DNA of 64,000 bases from JAJDOD01 sp050299835 (GCA_050299835.1 JBNKWP010000006.1:102141-166140), one strand, 5' to 3'; positions 42,949 through 52,003 are shown, numbered from the stretch's first letter. Notes: generated from the sequence alone by a model not told the origin. Numbers and translations are program-made.

Positions 42949-43260
42949 ATGTCTGCGCTTTTCGCACCTTTGCACCCGTCAGTTCTGACGTCGGACATCC
43001 CCGATCTGGACGCCCTGATCGAGCGTGATCCCACCATCTTCGACCGGCTGGTATCCGCCAAGGATGCCGCCGTTCTGCTGGACCTGTCCGAGAACACTCT
43101 CAGGCAGATGCGCACAGGCAGCTACGGCGGTCGCACCGGCCCTGCTTGGACGAAGAACGGCACCCGCGTCTGCTACAAAATTCGTGATCTCGTGGCCTAT
43201 GCCCGGGAGCTGCCGCGCTTCCAGATGGAGGACCCGCGCCCGTCGAGGGCCACGGCATGA
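42949..43260 (+). CDS. HTH regulator, first gene of island 3 replication operon
   Basis: 103 aa. ATG 42949 has AAGGA upstream. The HTH is at about residues 35-60 ('SAKDAAVLLDLSENTLRQMR') with a wing 'GPAWTKNGTRVCYKIRDLV'. It belongs to the AlpA/excisionase-like class that precedes primase genes. Coupled by ATGA to a second HTH gene. Confidence 0.7.
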   Translation: MSALFAPLHPSVLTSDIPDLDALIERDPTIFDRLVSAKDAAVLLDLSENTLRQMRTGSYGGRTGPAWTKNGTRVCYKIRDLVAYARELPRFQMEDPRPSRATA

Positions 43261-43496
43261 TCCTGACTACGCGCGAGGCCGCTGCCCGCATCGGACTGGC
43301 TCCGGCCAGTCTGAAGCGGATGCGAGCCGCAAACTGGGGCGAAGACCGCCCCCGGCGTCCCGGTCCCCCGTTCCTGAAGAGCGTTCACTGCAACCGTGTC
43401 GGTTACCGCGTCGAAGACCTTGATCGCTATGTCGCCGGAGAAACTCCGCAGCCGCCCGAGGACCTTAGTCCTAGCTGGCGCTGGAGGGGTGCCTGA
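43257..43496 (+). CDS. Second HTH regulator
   Basis: 79 aa. MerR-like HTH 'LTTREAAARIGLAPASLKRM' and a wing ending 'NRVGYRVEDLDRYVAG'. Two tandem excisionase-type proteins may have split duties (excision versus replication control). Confidence 0.7.
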   Translation: MILTTREAAARIGLAPASLKRMRAANWGEDRPRRPGPPFLKSVHCNRVGYRVEDLDRYVAGETPQPPEDLSPSWRWRGA

Positions 43497-43572
43497 AACG
43501 TGAACGCCGCCCCTCGATCAGCCTTCGGGAGCGGCGTTCTGACATGAAGACCCACGAGCTAAGAAGGTTCCA

Positions 43573-44778
43573 ATGCCCGGCAATTTACCTGAGCCGACGC
43601 CGCCCGGCAACCTGCCCTACGACACGACCATGACCCACGCGGCCTTGCCGGGCTACGGGGAGCCGGACGTGTTGACGGTGATGAAAGCCCCGGGACGGCG
43701 GCTGACGAAGCTCATGACGCCCTACGACAAGCTGGGGGTGGAGCACACGTCGCGCTACCTGCATCGCGCGGAGCAGGTCGTCGATCTGGAGGACCTCGAC
43801 ATCCTCCTCGACGAGCTGGCCGAAGAGTGGGATGCCATGGTGATCCGGGGGGCCATCCTCGAAGGACGCCCGCCGGTCTGCTCGAACATTCACCGCTCCA
43901 AGCGGAAGGGGCGCTCCCTGATCGACGCCGCCCGGTCGTGGTTCTTCGTGGACATCGACGAGAGCGCGGGCATCGAGCTGCCTCCCGACTGGCTGCAGAG
44001 CGGCGAAGCGACGGCCCGGATGATCGTCAGGCAGGCGCTGCCGCCGGAGTTCCACGAGGCGGGGATGATCCTGCAATGGTCGAGCGGTCAGCGGCCCGAC
44101 GCGACCATCGCCAGCGCGCACCTCTGGTTCTGGCTCAGTCGTCCGCTCTTCAGCTGGGAGGCGCTGGACTGGATGTCGCTTCATGAGCTGATCGACCTTC
44201 ATCCCTACCAGCCGCACCAGCCTCACTACATCGCCGATCCGCGCTGGATCGACATCACGAGCGACGGCGAGGAAATCGACGCCCCGGACCCCCTTGCACC
44301 ACATCGCAAGCTCTATATGCCCGGCCCGGCGGTCGCAGTTCCCGAGGTGATCGAGCCAAAGCCATCCACTGCCGCCCGCAGACAGCTGGAGGGTGGCACC
44401 GGCGGCCTCGGGGACTGGCGGGCCTACCTCGCCCTCGTCGGTGACGGCGAAGAGCGGCTCGGCCTTCACAATGCCATCCGCGGCCTGGCCCTCAGCTACG
44501 TCAACGCCACCTATCCGCAGCACGACCGCGAGTTCCTCCGGGCACTGGTCAAGCGCCAGCCTGTCCGTCGGGGTCGCCCCGCCGAGGAACTGGAGGACCG
44601 CTACGGCCCGGACTTCGACAAGAGCTTCGACGAGGCCGTGGCCATCGTGGAGGGAGAGCAGGTGCCTGAGACCCTGAGCGACGAGGCGCTGGCCAAGTTC
44701 GGGGCGGGCATCACCAAGACTGAAGGCGGCCCGAACAGCTGGCTCGCCCGCGCCAAGAAGATGCTGAAAAGGCGGTGA
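43573..44778 (+). CDS. AEP-superfamily primase-like replication protein
   Basis: 401 aa. 'SWFFVDIDES' gives the hydrophobic-Asp-x-Asp catalytic motif and 'ASAHLWFWLSRP' the Ser-x-His motif of archaeo-eukaryotic primases; a helical C-terminal domain follows from about residue 290. It is followed with one-base overlap by a large helicase-like gene, giving a primase-helicase pair for element replication. Overall it differs from the island 2 prim-pol, so the two islands replicate with unrelated modules. Confidence 0.65.
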   Translation: MPGNLPEPTPPGNLPYDTTMTHAALPGYGEPDVLTVMKAPGRRLTKLMTPYDKLGVEHTSRYLHRAEQVVDLEDLDILLDELAEEWDAMVIRGAILEGRPPVCSNIHRSKRKGRSLIDAARSWFFVDIDESAGIELPPDWLQSGEATARMIVRQALPPEFHEAGMILQWSSGQRPDATIASAHLWFWLSRPLFSWEALDWMSLHELIDLHPYQPHQPHYIADPRWIDITSDGEEIDAPDPLAPHRKLYMPGPAVAVPEVIEPKPSTAARRQLEGGTGGLGDWRAYLALVGDGEERLGLHNAIRGLALSYVNATYPQHDREFLRALVKRQPVRRGRPAEELEDRYGPDFDKSFDEAVAIVEGEQVPETLSDEALAKFGAGITKTEGGPNSWLARAKKMLKRR

Positions 44779-46997
44779 TGTTCGACGACCGAAATACGTC
44801 TCAGACCGCATGGGCGCTGCAATTCCCGGAGCTGGTAGATGCGCGCGCCGTCAGTCCCATGCCGGTCATGCTCGACCGGCGCTGGCCGGGGGAGGGGAAG
44901 ACCCAGCGGATGGCCGAGTTCGTCGCCGAGGTGGTCCACGACAACCCAGACGCATCCATCCATGCTTTGGCGAACACGACCAAGCTGGCGGCCCTCAACA
45001 TCGGGCGCATCGGTGACGCCTATCGCAGGCTCTACCGCACCGCCGCGCCGGAGTTCACGCAGTGGGTGGGCTTCGACGCGCTCGATGCCATGGGCGAGCC
45101 TGTCTGCAGGTTTCCGGTCGAAGCGGAGCTGTTGAAGCAGATGGGAGCCAGCCCCTACAAGCTCTGCCTCGATCCGAAGACCGGGAAGCACTGCCGGTTC
45201 GCCGAGGATTGCCCGATCTTCAAGCAGCTGATCAGCGGCAGCCGACGTTGGGCCGCTGCTCACCAGATGCTGGCAGAGCGGATGCGCGGCGACGCCAAGC
45301 CCGAGCGCGTGAACTTCACGCTGATTGACGAGGACCCGCTGAGCGCTCTGCTACAGTCCGCACGGCTGCACCTGTCGAGCCTGCCCGGCGCATTGGGGAT
45401 CGAGAGCGTGACCGAGGCCGAGCTGGCTGCCGCCGCTGAGCGGATCGACGAGCGCTTCGACGGACTGAAGGAGGAGATCAGGACCCGGGAGGGCGGCACC
45501 GTCCGCCGCCTGTCAGGCTCCGAGCTGGTCGAGGCCGTGGGCGGCATCTACCGCCACCTCGTGACCGTCTACACCGACAAGACCCGCGTCCAGTGGCAGC
45601 AGGTCGCGCCGCAGATCAGGGAGGTGACCGAGCAACTCCGCTTCATGGCAGGGCGTATCGAAGGCCGTCCCAACCCGGACGTCGACTTCACGCGGAAACT
45701 GAAGTATCGGGTCCGCCGGGGCCAGCAAGCGCTGGCCGCCGTCAAGTTGCTCGATGCACTGCACGAGTGCTGCCGGATCAGGCCGGGGGAGGCGGGCGAG
45801 CTGGCCGGTGTCAGGCTCTGTGACTGGCAGGGCGCACCGACCATCGAAGCTCACTTCCTGAAGCCGGTCCATGATACCTATCGAGGCTCGCTCTTCGCCA
45901 TGCTGTCGGCGACGGCGCAAGCTCCGCTGGTCCGGCGGTTGTTCGGGGCCGAGGTCGAGGATGTGACGCCGCCCATGGAGCCTTTCAAGCACGCCCGCCT
46001 GATCCGTGTCATTGGCGGCCCAAGCTCCGCCGTGGGTCTCATGGGGCAGGCCCAGGACGAGTTGACCACGGGCGGTCTGCGTACCCACGAGAACGTCCAC
46101 CAGCTGGCGCATCGGTATCGCGGCAAGGCCAAACCCCGCACCGACGGGCTGCCTTCTTATGACCTGCTCGGCGTGGGGCAACTGAAGCTCGAAGGCTTCT
46201 TCCGGGAGCGCGGTCTGCCGGACAACGCCGACTTCCAGCACTTCAACAGCCTCGAGGGGCTGGACGCATGGGATCAGGTGGCGGCGGAATACGTCGTCGG
46301 GCGGCCTCTGGCGACCATGGCCACCCTCCACCCGCAGGCCGAGGTGCTGGCGGGCGAGGTGATCGAGATGCCTGACAGCCCATTCCCACCGACCCGCCGG
46401 ATCGTCGAGACGACCAAGGCCGGGGGCAGCTACACGATCCGTGCAGTGCAGCATCCGCACCCGATGTTCGATGGGCTGATCAAGTCGATCACACACGCTG
46501 CCATCATTCAGGCCATCCGGGCGCGACCTCGCTGGCGCACCAAGGAGTGGCCGGTGGACATCTACATCCAATGCGAGCTGGACCTCGGCATCAAATTCGA
46601 CGCCCACATCTACTTCCTCGCCATCAGCGGTTGGTATGGACAGCTGGCGGCTCGGGGCTTCGTCCCGCTGTTACCGCCGAGGGGCAACATGAACCGCTTC
46701 ATGGCCGCCCTGTTGCCCGACCAGTTCAAGGGCGCCACCGCCTTCCGGCTTCACCGGCAGCAGCGCGAGCGGACCCATGGCGAGACCCTCGAAACTCTCG
46801 CCGAGACGCACGGCTTCATCGACCCGATCCATTGCTGGGCGACGCTGCCGGGAACCGGAGAACGCGGCAGAGTCCGGCTGCTGGTCAACGCCCGGTCGCA
46901 GGCCGAGGCGGTCGATCTGCTGACGCGCGAGCTGCCGGAGGGATCGAAGATCGAGGCCGGGCGGAACAGACCCAAGAGGAGCGACGACGATGACTGA
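44778..46997 (+). CDS. Large helicase-like ATPase of island 3
   Basis: 739 aa. Walker A-like 'RRWPGEGKTQRMAEFV' (about residue 32), Walker B 'NFTLIDEDPL' (about residue 185), and a motif III-like 'FAMLSATAQAP' support a superfamily 2 type helicase. A Cys-rich segment 'LCLDPKTGKHCRFAEDCPIF' may bind a metal, as in XPD-like iron-sulfur helicases, although the Cys spacing was not matched to a family. It is the probable replicative helicase of island 3 and overlaps the next gene by 8 bases. Confidence 0.65.
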   Translation: MFDDRNTSQTAWALQFPELVDARAVSPMPVMLDRRWPGEGKTQRMAEFVAEVVHDNPDASIHALANTTKLAALNIGRIGDAYRRLYRTAAPEFTQWVGFDALDAMGEPVCRFPVEAELLKQMGASPYKLCLDPKTGKHCRFAEDCPIFKQLISGSRRWAAAHQMLAERMRGDAKPERVNFTLIDEDPLSALLQSARLHLSSLPGALGIESVTEAELAAAAERIDERFDGLKEEIRTREGGTVRRLSGSELVEAVGGIYRHLVTVYTDKTRVQWQQVAPQIREVTEQLRFMAGRIEGRPNPDVDFTRKLKYRVRRGQQALAAVKLLDALHECCRIRPGEAGELAGVRLCDWQGAPTIEAHFLKPVHDTYRGSLFAMLSATAQAPLVRRLFGAEVEDVTPPMEPFKHARLIRVIGGPSSAVGLMGQAQDELTTGGLRTHENVHQLAHRYRGKAKPRTDGLPSYDLLGVGQLKLEGFFRERGLPDNADFQHFNSLEGLDAWDQVAAEYVVGRPLATMATLHPQAEVLAGEVIEMPDSPFPPTRRIVETTKAGGSYTIRAVQHPHPMFDGLIKSITHAAIIQAIRARPRWRTKEWPVDIYIQCELDLGIKFDAHIYFLAISGWYGQLAARGFVPLLPPRGNMNRFMAALLPDQFKGATAFRLHRQQRERTHGETLETLAETHGFIDPIHCWATLPGTGERGRVRLLVNARSQAEAVDLLTRELPEGSKIEAGRNRPKRSDDDD

Positions 46998-47391
46998 CCT
47001 GCCACCCGCCTTGCCGGAGGATTGGGGCGTCTACCAGAGCACCACCCGGCACGAGATGAAGATGCTCGCCCGGCGCAACTGGTATGTGCGCATGGCCGAG
47101 GCCCACGGGCTTGTCCCGGACCCCTCGCAGGAGAATGGCGTGGCAGCCCTCATGATGGCGCTGGAGCCGGAGGTCTTTCCCTCCGAGCAGGCGGCCTACA
47201 GCTGGCACCGGCGGCGTCCCCTGCACGTCGTCGAGGAGCACTGGGGTGAGCGGATTGTGCCAATGCGGGCCCGCATCCCTGACCGCCGCGAGTGGCTCAG
47301 CCTGCTGGTCCACGCAACCACCGAAGAAACCGCCGAGCGGCATCTGCAATCCGTCCTCCCCGAGGGCACTCAAATCAGGAGAATGCAATGA
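46990..47391 (+). CDS. Hypothetical protein of replication operon
   Basis: 133 aa. Aromatic-rich, for example 'MLARRNWYVRMAEAHGLVPD'. No known domain. Its C-terminus ('HATTEETAERHLQSVLPEGT') resembles the end of the helicase ('NARSQAEAVDLLTRELPEGS'), suggesting a shared small domain. Confidence 0.55.
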   Translation: MTDLPPALPEDWGVYQSTTRHEMKMLARRNWYVRMAEAHGLVPDPSQENGVAALMMALEPEVFPSEQAAYSWHRRRPLHVVEEHWGERIVPMRARIPDRREWLSLLVHATTEETAERHLQSVLPEGTQIRRMQ

Positions 47392-47828
47392 CTGAGACAA
47401 AGACGTGGAAGGTGCACCAGCACCTCGAAGAGGTTAGCCTGCAACTGGGCATCCGCTACGCCGGGGCCGAATACGATCCAGAGCACCGGGTGACGCAGTT
47501 GACGCTTCCCGCAGGCCGCGCGGTCGAGGACTGCTTCACCGAGATCAGCCGCCGGGCGCAGGCGCGGATCGAGGCCGGGCGGCAGCCGCGTGCGCCCCAG
47601 CTGGCCGCTGACACGCGGCAGGCGCTTCGGGTGCTGTTGCCGGAGGCGACCGCCACAGTAGAGCTGACCGTGGCCGCCGTCAGCCCGCAGGTGGCCATCG
47701 GGATCGTCACAGACCTGTTGCCCCTTGGGACTGCTATTGGCCACGGTCATAGTGCCGGGCTGGAACTGACGCCGGGAGCGCCTGAGGGTCCGCTCCACGG
47801 CGTGCCCGGGAGTGGCAGCGATGCTTGA
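47388..47828 (+). CDS. Hypothetical protein of replication operon
   Basis: 146 aa, ATGA overlap with the previous gene. No motif recognised. The C-terminal 30 residues are Gly/Pro-rich and look disordered. Overlaps the next gene by 8 bases. Confidence 0.55.
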   Translation: MTETKTWKVHQHLEEVSLQLGIRYAGAEYDPEHRVTQLTLPAGRAVEDCFTEISRRAQARIEAGRQPRAPQLAADTRQALRVLLPEATATVELTVAAVSPQVAIGIVTDLLPLGTAIGHGHSAGLELTPGAPEGPLHGVPGSGSDA

Positions 47829-48072
47829 GCTGCATACCACGACCACCCACCGGATCGACGACAACCCAGCGTCGATCCGGGAGGGCGACAGGTTCACGGT
47901 GGACGGCCAGACCTACGCCGTAGAGGGCTGGGCCGACACGAAGCAGACGCGGCTTCGGGTGATCAGCATGTGCGTCATGTGCATGAAACCCTTCCGCCGG
48001 ACGATCTCGCCCGAGGCGTTTTCGCCCCAGAGAACCTGCGCCGACTGCCATCATCCACTGGACTGGGCTTGA
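47821..48072 (+). CDS. Small zinc-ribbon protein
   Basis: 83 aa. Two CxxC knuckles ('CVMCMKPFRRTISPEAF' and 'CADCHHPLDW') predict a zinc ribbon in the C-terminal half. The N-terminal part looks like a small beta domain. It is the last gene of island 3, just before the GAGACCC repeats. Confidence 0.6.
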   Translation: MLELHTTTTHRIDDNPASIREGDRFTVDGQTYAVEGWADTKQTRLRVISMCVMCMKPFRRTISPEAFSPQRTCADCHHPLDWA

Positions 48073-48079
48073 AATCGTC

Positions 48080-48099
48080 TGAGACCCATATGAGACCCA
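48080..48099. repeat. TGAGACCCA direct repeats at right end of island 3
   Basis: Two copies, 48080-48088 and 48091-48099, matching the left-end cluster at 31641-31672. A short hairpin (ATGACC / GGTCAT, about 48116-48140) lies between them and the att copy. Confidence 0.55.
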
Positions 48100-48163
48100 G
48101 AAGAAAATAGGAGAAATGACCGCTCCCGAGAAGGTGGTCATCTTCTTGTTTTATTTGAGATTA

Positions 48164-48209
48164 TTGGCTCCGGCGGTAGGGATCGAACCTACGACCAATT
48201 GATTAACAG
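48164..48209. repeat. Proximal att copy inside tRNA-Asn
   Basis: The 46-bp repeat here is the 3' half of the functional tRNA-Asn gene, from CCA to the anticodon loop, so every integration restores a complete tRNA. Identical copies are at 16183 and 31488, and a split diverged one at 6616/7620. Confidence 0.9.
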
Positions 48210-48239
48210 TCAACTGCTCTACCGCTGAGCTACGCCGGA
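48165..48239 (-). tRNA. tRNA-Asn (GTT), integration target
   Basis: 75 nt including encoded CCA. The acceptor stem TCCGGCG / CGCCGGA, a T-loop GTTCGATCC and anticodon GTT in the loop CTGTTAATC are all present. It reads leftwards, with its 3' end facing the island array. Intact, so asparagine decoding is preserved. Confidence 0.95.
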
Positions 48240-48298
48240 ACACGAGGCGGGGATATAGCAACGCCTCCGCCGCCCGTCCAGAGGAAAATCGCCGCGCC

Positions 48299-49192
48299 TC
48301 AAACTTGGGCGTAACCGGCGTGGAGCGACAATTCCGGGACGGCGCGTGCCAGGTTTCGGCCAACAAGATCAATGAGATGCGCAAAAAGGTTCCGCTCGGC
48401 GGCGGGCAGCATGGCGGCGGGCGTGTCGGCATAGACCGCGCGGGCGAGGTCGGGGATGTCGCGGGGGCCGGGGCCTAGCGCCGACAGGATCGCGGCTTCG
48501 CGGGCCTCGCGATGCGCGATCAGCCAGCCAATCCGCTCGCGCGGATCAACGATCGCTCCGCCATGGCCGGGATGGAAGGTCAGGCCATCGAGGCCCGACA
48601 ACCTGTGGCTTGTCTCCATGAAGGCGGTCAGGTCGCCATCGGGCGGTGAGACCAGCGAAGAGGCCCAGTCCATAACGTGATCGCCGGAAAACAGATGGTC
48701 CTCCCAGCGAAAGGCCAGGTGCCCGGCGAAATGGCCCGGCGTGTGCAGCGCCTCGATCCGCCAGCCAGCACCCTCGATCACGTCGCCTTCGCCAAGCGTC
48801 CGGTCGGGGGTAAAGCCTGCGTCCACCCCTTCGCCGCCCCCCGACAGCCCCGCCTCCGCCAGCGCCCGCATCACCGGTTTGCGCCCGGCCTCGGGCGGAC
48901 CGAAGCCCAGAACCGGCGCACCGGTCGCCTTTGCCAGCGCCCGCGCGCCGGGGCTGTGATCCAGATGCGCATGTGTGACGAGGATATGCGTGATCGGCCT
49001 GCCCCGGGCTGCATCGAGGATCGCGGCCAGATGCGCCGGGCTGGCGGGGCCGGGGTCGATCACCGCGATTTCATCCTCGCCCACAAGGAAGGTGTTCGTC
49101 CCCCAATGGGTCATCGGTCCGGGGTTGGGGGCGACCAGGCCGCGCAGACCGGGTGCCAGATCCTGTATCTCTCCGGCATCGCGCTGTTGCAT
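48299..49192 (-). CDS. MBL-fold metallo-hydrolase (LACTB2-like)
   Basis: 297 aa from ATG 49192; the frame stays open much further upstream but that part is the shadow of the kinase gene. The metal-binding motif 'VTHAHLDHSPGA' (HxHxDH), 'HTPGHFAGHL' and 'FSGDHVMDW' are complete, followed by a C-terminal winged-helix-like tail. Substrate unknown (hydroxyacylglutathione-like or RNase-like hydrolases share this fold). Divergent from the histidine kinase gene 39 bases away. Confidence 0.85.
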   Translation of the reverse strand: MQQRDAGEIQDLAPGLRGLVAPNPGPMTHWGTNTFLVGEDEIAVIDPGPASPAHLAAILDAARGRPITHILVTHAHLDHSPGARALAKATGAPVLGFGPPEAGRKPVMRALAEAGLSGGGEGVDAGFTPDRTLGEGDVIEGAGWRIEALHTPGHFAGHLAFRWEDHLFSGDHVMDWASSLVSPPDGDLTAFMETSHRLSGLDGLTFHPGHGGAIVDPRERIGWLIAHREAREAAILSALGPGPRDIPDLARAVYADTPAAMLPAAERNLFAHLIDLVGRNLARAVPELSLHAGYAQV

Positions 49193-49231
49193 GGGCTTTC
49201 TCTTGGTGGCGGGCGTCACTAAGGTCTTGGC

Positions 49232-50533
49232 ATGATCGCACGCCGACTGAAAGCCTGGATGCCGCGCTCGCTCTACCTGCGGGCGGCGCTGATCGTGCTG
49301 GTGCCGGTCCTGTCGATCCTGCTGGTGGTGACCATCGTCTTCTTCCAGCGCTTCTACGAAGATGTCACCCGCCAGATGACTTCTTCCATCGCGCAGGAAA
49401 TCCGGTTGGTCCTCGATCGGCTGGAGGAGGCTGAGGACGTTGCGGGCGCGCTGGAGATCGCGGCACCGCTCGGGATCGAACTGGGTACGGGGGCGGGCCC
49501 TGACCGCGACCGGCGTGGTTGGACGGATATCTCCGGGATTACCGTGATAACGGTGCTGCACCAGGACCTCCCCGAATTGCAGGCGGTCGATCTGGAGGAG
49601 CGCCGGGGATACGCCCGACTGGCATTGGCCACATCCACCGGCCGCCATCTTCTCGATGTGCCCCGCAGCCGGTTGTCGGCCCGCAACCCACACCAGTTCC
49701 TCGTTCTGATCGGCTTCACCGGACTGCTGATGTCGGGGATCGCGCTGATCTATCTGCGCAACCAGATGCGTCCGATCCGCCGACTGGCACTGGCCGCGGA
49801 GGCGTTCGGCAAGGGCAGAGCCGTTCCCTACCGGCCCGCGGGCGCGACCGAAGTGCGCCTGGCCGGGGCCGCCTTTCTCGACATGCGCGAACGGATCGAA
49901 CGGCAGATCGAGCAGCGCACCATGTTGCTTTCGGGGGTCAGCCATGACCTCAAGACGCCGCTCACACGGATGAAGCTTGCGCTGTCGCTGATGGAGGACA
50001 GCGAAGATACCGAGGCGATGCGCCGCGATGTCGATGATATGGAGGGGATGCTGGAGGCGTTTCTCGCCTTTGCGCGGGGCGACGCGCTGGACGAACCCTC
50101 CCGCTGCGATCCGATCGAACTCGCCCGCGAGATCGTCCGGCGTGCCACCCGTGCCCATCCGGTGTCCGAAGGCACGATGACGGGGCAGGGCACCTTCATG
50201 CTTCGCCCCGTGGCGCTGCGGCGGGCGCTGGAAAACCTGGTGACGAACGCGGTCAGATACGGAAACGAGGCGCGGGTCAGTGCCGAAATTTCCGATAATT
50301 CGATCACATTTGTCGTCGAAGACAGCGGTCCCGGCATACCGGTGGAAATGCGCGAAAACGTGCTGAAACCATTCGTGCGCCTCGATGCGGCACGCAATCA
50401 GAATACGGGTTCCGGCGTCGGGCTGGGATTGTCGATTGCCGCAGATATCGCCCGACAGCATGGCGGTGCCCTGTCAATTGGTCAGAGCGAAGACCTGGGC
50501 GGCGCGAGGATTGAAATATCTATTCCCAGATAA
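49232..50533 (+). CDS. Two-component sensor histidine kinase (EnvZ-like)
   Basis: 433 aa. Two transmembrane helices (about 18-40 and 148-172) bracket a periplasmic sensor region; HAMP follows, then H-box 'LSGVSHDLKTPLTRMKLAL' with the phospho-His, N-box 'ALENLVTNAVRYG', G1 'VEDSGPGIP' and G2 'TGSGVGLGLSIAADIA'. It should phosphorylate an OmpR-type regulator, but no response regulator gene is adjacent, so it is orphan in this window. Confidence 0.9.
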   Translation: MIARRLKAWMPRSLYLRAALIVLVPVLSILLVVTIVFFQRFYEDVTRQMTSSIAQEIRLVLDRLEEAEDVAGALEIAAPLGIELGTGAGPDRDRRGWTDISGITVITVLHQDLPELQAVDLEERRGYARLALATSTGRHLLDVPRSRLSARNPHQFLVLIGFTGLLMSGIALIYLRNQMRPIRRLALAAEAFGKGRAVPYRPAGATEVRLAGAAFLDMRERIERQIEQRTMLLSGVSHDLKTPLTRMKLALSLMEDSEDTEAMRRDVDDMEGMLEAFLAFARGDALDEPSRCDPIELAREIVRRATRAHPVSEGTMTGQGTFMLRPVALRRALENLVTNAVRYGNEARVSAEISDNSITFVVEDSGPGIPVEMRENVLKPFVRLDAARNQNTGSGVGLGLSIAADIARQHGGALSIGQSEDLGGARIEISIPR

Positions 50534-50536
50534 GCG

Positions 50537-50565
50537 ACCGGCGCAATTCTTGGGATTGCGCCGGT
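50537..50565. terminator. Bidirectional terminator between kinase and hvrA
   Basis: A perfect 11-bp stem ACCGGCGCAAT / ATTGCGCCGGT with a 7-base loop between convergent genes. No long T-tract on either side. Confidence 0.65.
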
Positions 50566-50574
50566 ATCGCAAAC

Positions 50575-50898
50575 TCAGATTTCCAGAGACTCCGGTTTTG
50601 TGCCAGAGGCCAGTGCAGCTTTGAACCACGCTGGCTGGCGTCCGCGACCGGACCATTCCTGTTCGGGGTTCTTGGGGTTGCGGTATTTCGCGGGCGATTT
50701 CGCCTTGCGCCCCTTGGTCTTACCGCCAACGACCTCTTCCACCGACAGCCCGTGCTTCTTGGCGACGGCCTGTATTTCTTTCATGGCTTCATCGCGTTTG
50801 CGTTTCTGAAAATCCGTGATTGCGCGTTCCACGTCTTTTTTCAGCGACTTCAGTTCCTCGAGCGTCAGTTTGCTCAGGTCAATTTTCTTGGCTGCCAT
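50575..50898 (-). CDS. hvrA: H-NS family nucleoid protein (HvrA-like)
   Basis: 107 aa from ATG 50898 (GGAG upstream). The N-terminal half is a charged coiled-coil oligomerisation domain ('LTLEELKSLKKDVERAITDF'). The C-terminus has the H-NS DNA-binding signature ('KYRNPKNPEQEWSGRGRQPA' then 'WF'). In Rhodobacter HvrA tunes photosynthesis and nitrogen genes in response to light; in this family it also silences foreign DNA, which is relevant to the neighbouring islands. Confidence 0.85.
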   Translation of the reverse strand: MAAKKIDLSKLTLEELKSLKKDVERAITDFQKRKRDEAMKEIQAVAKKHGLSVEEVVGGKTKGRKAKSPAKYRNPKNPEQEWSGRGRQPAWFKAALASGTKPESLEI

Positions 50899-51087
50899 TT
50901 GGCTCTCCAGTGTGGTTGTAACAGCGAAATTGCCGGTGAGGTTTGGGGACAAATCGATGAATGGCAATTTTGCAGTGGAACGGTTGAAAAAGAGTTCCGA
51001 TAATTTCTGGCGTTGCACTTATTGGAATTGTCCACAAATGGCAATCCCCGGAAACGGAGGCGCAATTCGCGCGGAACAGAGGGACGG

Positions 51088-51164
51088 TGGTAGGCCCGGA
51101 GGGACTCGAACCCCCAACCAAAGCGTTATGAGCGCTCTGCTCTAACCAATTGAGCTACAGGCCC
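51088..51164 (-). tRNA. tRNA with CAT anticodon (Met or lysidine-type Ile2)
   Basis: 77 nt with CCA. Acceptor GGGCCTG pairs imperfectly with AGGCCC at the other end, the anticodon loop is CTCATAA, and the T-loop is GTTCGAGTC. CAT anticodon tRNAs are either elongator Met or Ile2 (TilS-modified); which one cannot be decided by eye. Confidence 0.9.
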
Positions 51165-51322
51165 GACCTGCGCCACCCAATAGCAGACGCGGTCCTTCGG
51201 TCAAGATGGCGGCGTCAGTGCCAGCGCGGCGCGCGCCTGAAGTTCCTCAATGGCCAGAAACCTACATTGCGCCTTTCCGTCTCCACGATTTCTTCACTTT
51301 TGGACATTATCGGGCAGCGGAA

Positions 51323-51922
51323 ATGAAAATCTTTGCACACATATCTCGGGTTGCACGCCTCGCCTCGGTTCTGGTTGGAGCCGGTGGGGGCGCAGTCGCA
51401 CAGGACATCGATTGGACCGGCTTCTACGGCGGTCTTTCATACGGCACGGTCAGTGATGAAGAATCCCTGATCAGCACAGGCTTCCCCCTCGTTGTGGTTT
51501 CACTCGAAGGTGGCGGTGCTGGCGCGTTCGCCGGGTACAACGCTCAGGTCGGCTCGATGGTCTATGGTGTGGAACTGGCGTTCAACTCTGCGATGACCGA
51601 GTCGTCGGACAGCACGATCACCCGCCAGGATTTCATCGATTTGAAAGGAAGGCTGGGGCGGGCCGTGAATGCCTGGCTGGTCTACGGGGCGCTTGGCTAT
51701 TCGACGGCGACGTTGCGCGAATCCCCGGGCAACGTCGATGTCACCACGAATGGGTGGAACTACGGAATCGGCGTGGACTATGCCGTCACTCCCAACATCG
51801 TCGTTGGTGCCGAATTCCTTCGGCGTCAGCTGGAAACGGATTACACGTCATCCGGGTTTCCGACGTTCACGGGAGAATCCGAAACCGACTCCATTTCTTT
51901 TCGGCTCGGCTACAGATTCTGA
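51323..51922 (+). CDS. Outer-membrane beta-barrel protein (Omp25/31-like)
   Basis: 199 aa from ATG 51323, which gives a signal peptide ('ARLASVLVGAGGGAVAQ', cleavage before Asp). The mature protein is an eight-stranded-type barrel with alternating residues, 'WTGFYGGLSYGT' near the start and a terminal Phe ('SISFRLGYRF') recognised by the Bam machinery. Function is structural or unknown. A terminator follows. Confidence 0.8.
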   Translation: MKIFAHISRVARLASVLVGAGGGAVAQDIDWTGFYGGLSYGTVSDEESLISTGFPLVVVSLEGGGAGAFAGYNAQVGSMVYGVELAFNSAMTESSDSTITRQDFIDLKGRLGRAVNAWLVYGALGYSTATLRESPGNVDVTTNGWNYGIGVDYAVTPNIVVGAEFLRRQLETDYTSSGFPTFTGESETDSISFRLGYRF

Positions 51923-51970
51923 ACTCCGATGAGGCGGGCGTCCCCGACTGGCCGCAACCTATCATGATCC

Positions 51971-52003
51971 AAAAAGCGCGCAGCACTCGCCGGGCGCTTT
52001 TTT
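51971..52003. terminator. Intrinsic terminator after the outer-membrane protein gene
   Basis: AAAAAGCGC (51971-51979) and GCGCTTTTTT (51994-52003) give a short stem with a T6 tail on the plus strand and A5 on the other side, so it could work in both directions. Confidence 0.7.

Noticed and set aside
49193..50461. Minus-strand extension of the MBL hydrolase to 720 residues
   Set aside because: This is antisense to the histidine kinase; the real MBL start at 49192 gives a normal-length protein.
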